From positions 1-5,670 of the forward strand of contig NBLK01000042.1 of the NCBI GenBank assembly GCA_002084505.1: DNA of 5,670 bases, in the 5' to 3' direction. A program made the position numbers and the translations under genes. Every line of letters begins with the position of its first letter. Position 1 is the stretch's first letter. This DNA is from Rickettsiaceae bacterium 4572_127. GTDB lineage: Bacteria; Pseudomonadota; Alphaproteobacteria; Rs-D84; NBLK01. The notes under the pieces are model-generated. The model did not search any database, was not told the DNA's origin, and saw only the letters and a list, made by a program, of their open reading frames with translations. Below are positions 1-3,044 of this stretch, piece by piece.

Positions 1-28
1 TGAGAGTAAAACTATAATTTTACTCTCA
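1..28. repeat. Perfect hairpin at the left window edge, possible terminator
   Basis: An 11-bp perfect inverted repeat, TGAGAGTAAAA (1-11) and TTTTACTCTCA (18-28), surrounds a 6-nt loop. It lies about 75 bp beyond the stop of the small phage gene read on the minus strand, so it could terminate that transcript. The bases that would form the minus-strand T-tract lie outside the window, so terminator and simple palindromic repeat cannot be told apart. Confidence 0.5.
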
Positions 29-103
29 GACTCAATAATCTGTAATTTAATCAGTATTTTCAATCAGATAGAAGCTGTTTTTATTATGCTTCTAAATCAA
101 TTC

Positions 104-343
104 TTAAGATGCTATTGTGCTTAAAGTAACTGCTGAACTAGAAACAGCTGTAATGAAAGCCACCACTGTATTAGCACAATTTGTCCCTGCATTTATCAAA
201 ACCATATCGCCAACATTCAAAATGTTAGAAACTGATGTGAAAAATGTTGAACCTGTAACTGTCGCCAAAGCACTAGTATCTTTATAATGCCATAGAGTAA
301 ATCCATTAGCATAAGCTAGAACGCTTAAATTTTCTTGTATCAT
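104..343 (-). CDS. Small phage head-associated protein next to the capsid gene (function unproven)
   Basis: This is a complete 79-residue frame. Reading the minus strand, an AAAAGGAA Shine-Dalgarno-like stretch lies about 6 nt before the ATG, which supports the start. The protein has no signal peptide or membrane helix. Its N-terminus is aromatic (GFTLWHYKD, residues 14-22), followed by a Ser/Thr/Val-rich body with FFTSVSNILNVGDMVLIN (34-51) that looks like beta structure. From memory, small proteins with a GF-LWHY opening and an L-VGDM block are commonly encoded directly downstream of this capsid family in proteobacterial phages. A role as head decoration or another virion accessory protein is inferred from that position. 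Unusually, a terminator and a 243-bp palindromic element separate it from the capsid gene, so it needs read-through or its own promoter, and I saw no convincing promoter. Confidence 0.7.
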   Translation of the reverse strand: MIQENLSVLAYANGFTLWHYKDTSALATVTGSTFFTSVSNILNVGDMVLINAGTNCANTVVAFITAVSSSAVTLSTIAS

Positions 344-388
344 AATTTTTCCTTTTATTTTTGGATCTTTTCCAAACTATATGTATTT

Positions 389-631
389 TACCCCTCACCC
401 TGTCCCTCTCCCGCAAGGGGAGAGGCGACGAAATTCTCAATAATTTTTTCTTTTCTCATTACTTTTTAATACTTCGTTTTCTTTGCGAAAAAAATAGCTT
501 TGCTATTTTTGGGAGGGGTCAAAATAATTCTTATTATTTTGAGTAGAGGTAAAAAGACAAAACTTAAAAACAAACTCGGTCTTCGCCTCTCCCCTTGCGG
601 GAGAGGTCGAGCGAAGCTCGGGTGAGGGGTA
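389..631. repeat. 243-bp composite palindromic repeat element with terminal inverted repeats
   Basis: The ends are a perfect 12-bp inverted repeat, TACCCCTCACCC (389-400) and GGGTGAGGGGTA (620-631). Just inside is a perfect 24-bp inverted repeat (405-428 against 583-606) whose core CTCTCCCGCAAGGGGAGAG is itself a hairpin. The right end carries an extra small arm, CGAGC-gaa-GCTCG (608-620), where the left end has only four bases. The interior is AT-rich and holds two hairpin arms, AAAAATAGC-ttt-GCTATTTTT (490-510) and CAAAATAAT-tctt-ATTATTTTG (520-541), joined by GGGAGGGGT. Imperfect symmetry continues outward to about 363 and 662. It encodes no credible protein and splits the capsid gene from its small neighbour. 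It is a non-autonomous mobile or REP-like repeat of unnamed family. Confidence 0.8.
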
Positions 632-680
632 TAGTAAAACACATACAAAATGGACTTAATCCTTTATTTTCTTTTAGATA

Positions 681-712
681 AAAAAATCCCCTTAGCAATT
701 GCTAAGAGGATT
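681..712 (-). terminator. Intrinsic terminator of the capsid gene
   Basis: Bases 685-696 pair with 701-712 around an AATT loop, a 12-bp stem with a single mismatch. Read on the minus strand, the stem ends in GGGGATTTTTT, giving a T-tract from 686 down to 681. It lies 40 bp after the capsid stop codon and in the correct orientation, which is a standard rho-independent terminator layout. Confidence 0.85.
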
Positions 713-751
713 TGCGGGAAGATTTTCGTGAAAATCTTTGAAAATGAGAAA

Positions 752-1570
752 CTACGCCTCACTACATTCAACTTTCACAACTCCGTTTTCTTCAATTAGA
801 GCTGAACCTTGGCTCATTCTGTTTGAAATAAAGTGAGCTGCTCTTTCTCCATGCCGTGAAATGTCTGTTAGAACTTCACTTCCAACTGCATGTCCAACTG
901 CACTTTTATGATATAAAAAGCAATCACGAACATTAGTATCAACAGGCAATCCATTGTGAAGAACCCAAATAACTCCCATCCATTTTCTAGTTTCAGAACC
1001 AGATAACCATGGGTAGTTTTCGCCAACATAATCAGCACTAGAAAATTCTTGAATCCCTAAAAGATCACTCCATTGCTTAACTCCAACTATTCCAAATCGC
1101 TGTCCGTCGTCAGGAACATCGCTTGAATTTAGAGTCTCAACAGCTGACATAATTTTATCTTTTGTTAGTCCTGCACTTCCGTGAGCTACTGTTGTTCCTG
1201 CGCTGTCTAATTCGTTAACAATTAGTTCGTCAGTCTTGCGACCAAGAGCATAAGCTCCTGCAGATGCAATCACGAATCTTTCGTCGATATTAGTTTTTAA
1301 TTCATCTAGTGCATCAACCCAGTCGCCTGCATAGAAATCTTCTAATAGGCATTCAACAGGTGTGTGATCTAAATTCATAACAGGCACCATTCCGTGGCGA
1401 GCTTTTGTAGAAGCTACTCCTTTTCCGATTTTTTGGAAAGTAGTTGAAGTTCCTGTAATGTCGGTTTTTGTTCGAACTGTAGCACGAAGCTTAGTTCCTT
1501 TTTGCTGATACGCTAAATGCACATCCGCCTCAAATTGCTTGATAAAAGCTTGATCTATACTTGTAGACAT
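752..1570 (-). CDS. Phage major capsid protein (HK97-fold type, Phage_capsid_2-like)
   Basis: This is a complete 272-residue protein that would build the icosahedral head shell of a tailed or podovirus-like phage. The start is supported by AAAGGAG (1576-1582 on the complement), 5 nt before the ATG. Recognisable blocks are the N-terminal AFIKQFEADVHLAYQQKG (8-25), TTFQKIGKG (43-51), NLDHTPVECLLEDFYAGDW (66-84), LDELKTNIDER (88-98), GAYALGRKTDELI (105-117) and the C-terminal AAHFISNRMSQGSALIEENG (244-263). Together they match my memory of the capsid family Pfam calls Phage_capsid_2; length is normal and no key block is missing. No delta domain or protease site is evident. A terminator follows it. 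The 800 bp upstream lack portal, scaffold or protease genes, which is odd for a working phage and suggests a remnant or a domesticated head gene. Confidence 0.88.
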   Translation of the reverse strand: MSTSIDQAFIKQFEADVHLAYQQKGTKLRATVRTKTDITGTSTTFQKIGKGVASTKARHGMVPVMNLDHTPVECLLEDFYAGDWVDALDELKTNIDERFVIASAGAYALGRKTDELIVNELDSAGTTVAHGSAGLTKDKIMSAVETLNSSDVPDDGQRFGIVGVKQWSDLLGIQEFSSADYVGENYPWLSGSETRKWMGVIWVLHNGLPVDTNVRDCFLYHKSAVGHAVGSEVLTDISRHGERAAHFISNRMSQGSALIEENGVVKVECSEA

Positions 1571-1630
1571 TTTTACTCCTTTTGTTTAGTTTAAATTGTA
1601 GTGCTCCATAAAAAGAATCTTTTACGATTT

Positions 1631-1656
1631 TATAATTTTATAATTATAAAATTATA
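1631..1656. repeat. 26-bp perfect AT palindrome
   Basis: The run 1631-1656 equals its own reverse complement exactly and consists only of A and T. It lies 61-86 bp before the capsid start, inside the MITE-like element. On the minus strand it contains TATAAT-like -10 candidates, so it could hold a promoter or an operator for a dimeric regulator. AT composition makes chance palindromy more likely, and no good -35 is evident. Confidence 0.45.
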
Positions 1657-1910
1657 TGCATATAGCAAATCTAAATAATAACAGGACTTTATGCTTCTCT
1701 TTTGTTTAAATTTTCTATAAATTATTTTCGAACAAATTTTAAGTTCTTTTTGGTTATTTTCAACAATTTAAGTGAAAATGGGGCATCCCCAATTCTACTG
1801 AAACCGATTGAAAATTCCGCAAAAATCTTCTTAAAATTAGTTCGGTTCTTATTTAGATTTACTATATCAAATTAAACTCTACCTTAAAACTTCCGAACAG
1901 CCTCAGTCTA

Positions 1911-1996
1911 TCACCCTCCCCTTGTGGGAGGGTAAAAATAGCTTTGCTATTTTTGGGAGGGGTCAAAATATCTTCAGATATTTTGGGGAGAGGTGA
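1911..1996. repeat. 86-bp modular hairpin repeat nested in the MITE-like element
   Basis: Modules in order are: hairpin ACCCTCCC (1913-1920) with GGGAGGGT (1926-1933); arm AAAAATAGC-ttt-GCTATTTTT (1934-1954); linker GGGAGGGGT (1955-1963); arm CAAAATATCT-tc-AGATATTTTG (1964-1985); and end GGGAGAGGTGA. The start TCACC (1911-1915) and end GGTGA (1992-1996) are inverted. Positions 1934-1970 are identical over 37 bp to 490-526 in the composite element, so the two are copies of one family. Confidence 0.8.
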
Positions 1997-2083
1997 CGAA
2001 AAAATGTTAATAAATCTAATTTAATTAAAAAATCTATTGTAATTCTTTTTATGGAACACTACTTGATTCGTTTGTTTTGCAAT

Positions 2084-2105
2084 AAAAAAACTCTCATAAA
2101 GAGAG
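2084..2105 (-). terminator. Weak intrinsic terminator or attenuator
   Basis: The stem is CTCTC (2091-2095) with GAGAG (2101-2105) and a 5-nt loop. Seven A residues at 2084-2090 become a T7 tract right after the stem on the minus strand. Only 5 bp pair, so strength is uncertain, but the abutting T-tract and the minus-strand promoter about 110 bp upstream make termination plausible. Confidence 0.55.
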
Positions 2106-2186
2106 CCAATATCTTAAAAGACGAGAAAAATGGAGCAGAAAATCTGTTGTCCAAATAAAAAAAGGACACAATAGCCCCTTTCATAA
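2084..2186 (-). ncRNA. Candidate small RNA or attenuated leader, about 100 nt
   Basis: This is the stretch between a good minus-strand promoter (2193-2221) and a terminator-like hairpin. The predicted transcript can form a stem near its 5' end: TGTCC with GGACA around a U-rich loop, and GGGGC with GCUCC closing below with one G-U pair. I do not recognise an RNA family; in particular the conserved SRP GGAAGGAAGCAG apex is absent. It may instead be the 5' leader of a long transcript reaching the capsid gene at 1570, with the hairpin acting as an attenuator. A 41-codon frame (2059-2184) starts within a few bases of the predicted transcript start and has no ribosome binding site, so I do not call it a gene. 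Confidence 0.35.
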
Positions 2187-2192
2187 AATACA

Positions 2193-2221
2193 CTTATACA
2201 GAATTTTCTAGCAATAGTCAA
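2193..2221 (-). promoter_or_regulatory. Sigma-70 type promoter, minus strand
   Basis: Read on the minus strand, TTGACT (2216-2221) and TATAAG (2193-2198) are separated by exactly 17 bp, close to consensus for -35, -10 and spacing. Predicted transcription starts near 2186 and runs toward the capsid gene. Confidence 0.6.
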
Positions 2222-2336
2222 CAAGATTCTGCATTTTTTTGAAAAAAAATCAAAATAAACTCGTAACCTCTTGTTTTTTATTAAAAATAAAAACCGAAAA
2301 CTATTCTTTTATTTATTTGATTTATAAAATAAATCC
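2222..2336. other. AT-rich spacer between divergent promoters
   Basis: There is no coding potential here. The only structure seen is a low-complexity hairpin, TTTTTATT (2275-2282) with AATAAAAA (2286-2293), and A/T homopolymer runs. It separates the minus-strand promoter from the plus-strand lipoprotein promoter, so these two units are divergent. Confidence 0.5.
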
Positions 2337-2362
2337 TTGAAATGAAAAATCAAAGCTATAAT
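2334..2362 (+). promoter_or_regulatory. Probable promoter of the small lipoprotein gene
   Basis: A perfect -10, TATAAT, lies at 2357-2362. The -35 is ambiguous: TTGAAA (2337-2342) is the better hexamer but leaves only 14 bp, while TCCTTG (2334-2339) gives 17 bp with a poorer match. Predicted transcription starts near 2369, leaving a leader of about 20 nt that holds the ribosome binding site. Confidence 0.5.
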
Positions 2363-2387
2363 ATCTATATAAAAGAAGGAGAAAATC

Positions 2388-2543
2388 ATGAAATACTTAC
2401 TAATTGCATTACTATTAGGGACTGCTGGATGTGGTTCTTGTCGTTGCACACCTGAGATTGAAGAAAATGAAAAACTGATTGTTCCGCCAGAATTAAGAAC
2501 TATTAGGAGTTCTACGATTCAGGCAAAAGCAGAAGAGAAATAG
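2388..2543 (+). CDS. Small predicted lipoprotein, 51 residues
   Basis: A strong AGAAGGAG (2374-2381) lies 6 nt before the ATG. The peptide opens with a short positive end and a hydrophobic run, MKYLLIALLLGTAGC. Cys15 follows T-A-G, which fits the relaxed lipobox though not the canonical Leu at -3, so cleavage by signal peptidase II would give a 37-residue lipid-anchored peptide. The mature N-terminus CGSCRC has three closely spaced cysteines, two of which could form a disulfide. The rest is charged and contains IVPPELR (32-38); a VPP-L stretch occurs in several Gram-negative lipoproteins such as BamC, but similarity this short assigns no function. A palindromic element begins one base after the stop, so the original C-terminus may have been longer. 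Family not recognised. Confidence 0.75.
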   Translation: MKYLLIALLLGTAGCGSCRCTPEIEENEKLIVPPELRTIRSSTIQAKAEEK

Positions 2544-2544
2544 A

Positions 2545-2653
2545 TTTTACCCCGCCCCAAAATAGCAAGAGCTATTTTGACCCTCCCACAAGCTATCACC
2601 CACCCCTTGTGGGAGGGTCAAAATATCTTTAGATATTTTGGGGCGGGGTAAAA
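2545..2653. repeat. 109-bp cloverleaf palindromic element (fully paired four-way junction)
   Basis: Four perfect stems account for the element. P1 pairs 2545-2558 with 2640-2653 (TTTTACCCCGCCCC and its complement, 14 bp). P2 pairs 2559-2566 with 2571-2578 (AAAATAGC, 8 bp). P3 pairs 2579-2592 with 2606-2619 (GACCCTCCCACAAG, 14 bp). P4 pairs 2620-2628 with 2631-2639 (AAAATATCT, 9 bp). Adjacent stems abut with no unpaired base at the junction. Because AAAATA and TATTTT recur, P1 and P3 can each lengthen by 6 bp while P2 and P4 dissolve. It begins one base after the lipoprotein stop, so it may also terminate or protect that mRNA. It shares modules with the repeats at 389-631 and 1911-1996. Confidence 0.88.
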
Positions 2654-2674
2654 GAAAAGATTCGATTCGGTGAG

Positions 2675-2694
2675 ATTCCTGCTTTCGCAGGAAT
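2675..2694. repeat. 20-bp ATTCC...GGAAT palindrome (dRS3-like architecture)
   Basis: ATTCCTGC (2675-2682) pairs perfectly with GCAGGAAT (2687-2694) around TTTC, followed by GACAG. The length and ATTCC/GGAAT ends resemble the neisserial dRS3 repeat, and near-identical sequences are scattered through many proteobacterial genomes. No function can be read from the single copy. Confidence 0.75.
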
Positions 2695-2711
2695 GACAGT
2701 TTTTTTAGAGA

Positions 2712-2758
2712 TACCCCTCACCCGTGCTACGCACGACCTCTCCCGCAAGGGGCGAGGT
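2712..2758. repeat. Solo end-like copy of the composite repeat family
   Basis: It begins with TACCCCTCACCC (2712-2723), identical to the left end of the 389-631 element. Next comes an arm, CGTGC-tac-GCACG (2723-2735), in the position of the CGAGC-gaa-GCTCG arm there. Then ACCTC (2736-2740) pairs with GAGGT (2754-2758) around CCCGCAAGGG. It looks like one terminus of the larger element without its partner. Confidence 0.7.
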
Positions 2759-2938
2759 GGGACTGAGTTTGAGAAACAGTTTTACCACACCCACAAAGGC
2801 TTTTCTCATAGCTAAAAATTACAAAATAAATAAAGAGAATCTCACCGACGGGTGCGGTTGAAGTGAGTGCTAACGAACGGTTTTTTTTGAGTGATCGTAT
2901 TTAAAATTATATCTTGGAGATATGATTTTCAAACGAAT
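2759..2938. other. Non-coding spacer, nothing definite
   Basis: No gene is supported. The only compositional feature is a relatively GC-rich patch (2841-2880) ending in eight T residues (2881-2888). Short pairings exist there, such as CACC (2843-2846) with GGTG (2851-2854), but no stem abuts the T-tract. Confidence 0.5.
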
Positions 2939-2947
2939 TGGTATAAT
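2939..2947 (+). promoter_or_regulatory. Extended -10 promoter candidate for the cysteine-rich gene
   Basis: TGGTATAAT is a perfect extended -10 (TG-n-TATAAT). No -35 at normal spacing is seen, which extended -10 promoters can tolerate. The predicted start near 2953-2955 gives a leader of about 90 nt. Confidence 0.45.
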
Positions 2948-2951
2948 TTTA

Positions 2952-2985
2952 GGAAAGCATCAGCCGTTTTGGGCTCTGCTTTTCC
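2952..2985 (+). promoter_or_regulatory. Hairpin at the predicted 5' end of the cysteine-rich gene mRNA
   Basis: GGAAAGCA (2952-2959) pairs with TGCTTTTCC (2977-2985) with one bulged base. An inner AGCC (2962-2965) pairs with GGCT (2972-2975) around loop GTTTTG. It would sit at the very 5' end of the transcript if the extended -10 is used, a position typical of mRNA-stabilising hairpins. It ends about 45 nt before the ribosome binding site, so direct occlusion of translation is unlikely. Confidence 0.45.
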
Positions 2986-3044
2986 GCAAAATTGTGCATG
3001 GTCACAGAAAAATCAATCACCATTAGTTATAAAAAAGGTTACTT

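Larger units (their letters stand above)
1598..2062. mobile_element. MITE-like 465-bp element with inverted ends and nested palindromes
   Basis: The ends, 1598-1618 and 2042-2062, are 21-bp inverted repeats matching at 20 positions. Inside are further inverted pairs: 1661-1682 with 1845-1866 (20 of 22), CGAACAAATTTTAAG (1729-1743) with 1830-1844 (14 of 15), ATTTTCAA (1756-1763) with TTGAAAAT (1808-1815), and a central TGGGGCATCCCCA around 1785. A TA dinucleotide lies one base inside each outer end, as expected if TA were the duplicated target of a Tc1/mariner-IS630-type element; that assignment is inference. No transposase is encoded, so it would need one in trans. It occupies the capsid gene's upstream region, and a second repeat lies in its right half (1911-1996). 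Confidence 0.6.

Noticed and set aside
361..546. Plus-strand reading frame of 61 codons
   Set aside because: It lies almost wholly inside the palindromic composite repeat, its N-terminal part translates the hairpin sequence, and it has no ribosome binding site.
466..648. Minus-strand reading frame of 60 codons
   Set aside because: It is also inside the composite repeat; the peptide is a translation of the inverted ends, and such frames arise wherever this repeat occurs.
2059..2184. 41-codon minus-strand frame starting MKGAIVSFFYLDNRF
   Set aside because: The ATG lies within about 2 nt of the predicted transcript start with no ribosome binding site, the frame reads through a terminator-like hairpin, and it ends inside the MITE terminus.
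2084..2186. Bacterial SRP (4.5S) RNA
   Set aside because: The size and the GGGGC start prompted a check, but the conserved GGAAGGAAGCAG apical motif is absent.
389..2758. CRISPR array
   Set aside because: The repeats are inverted, of different lengths and irregularly dispersed between genes, with no equal-length unique spacers and no cas genes.
2841..2888. Possible terminator: GC-richer patch followed by eight T residues
   Set aside because: No stem of useful length ends next to the T-tract; the short CACC/GGTG pairing is about 27 nt away from it.
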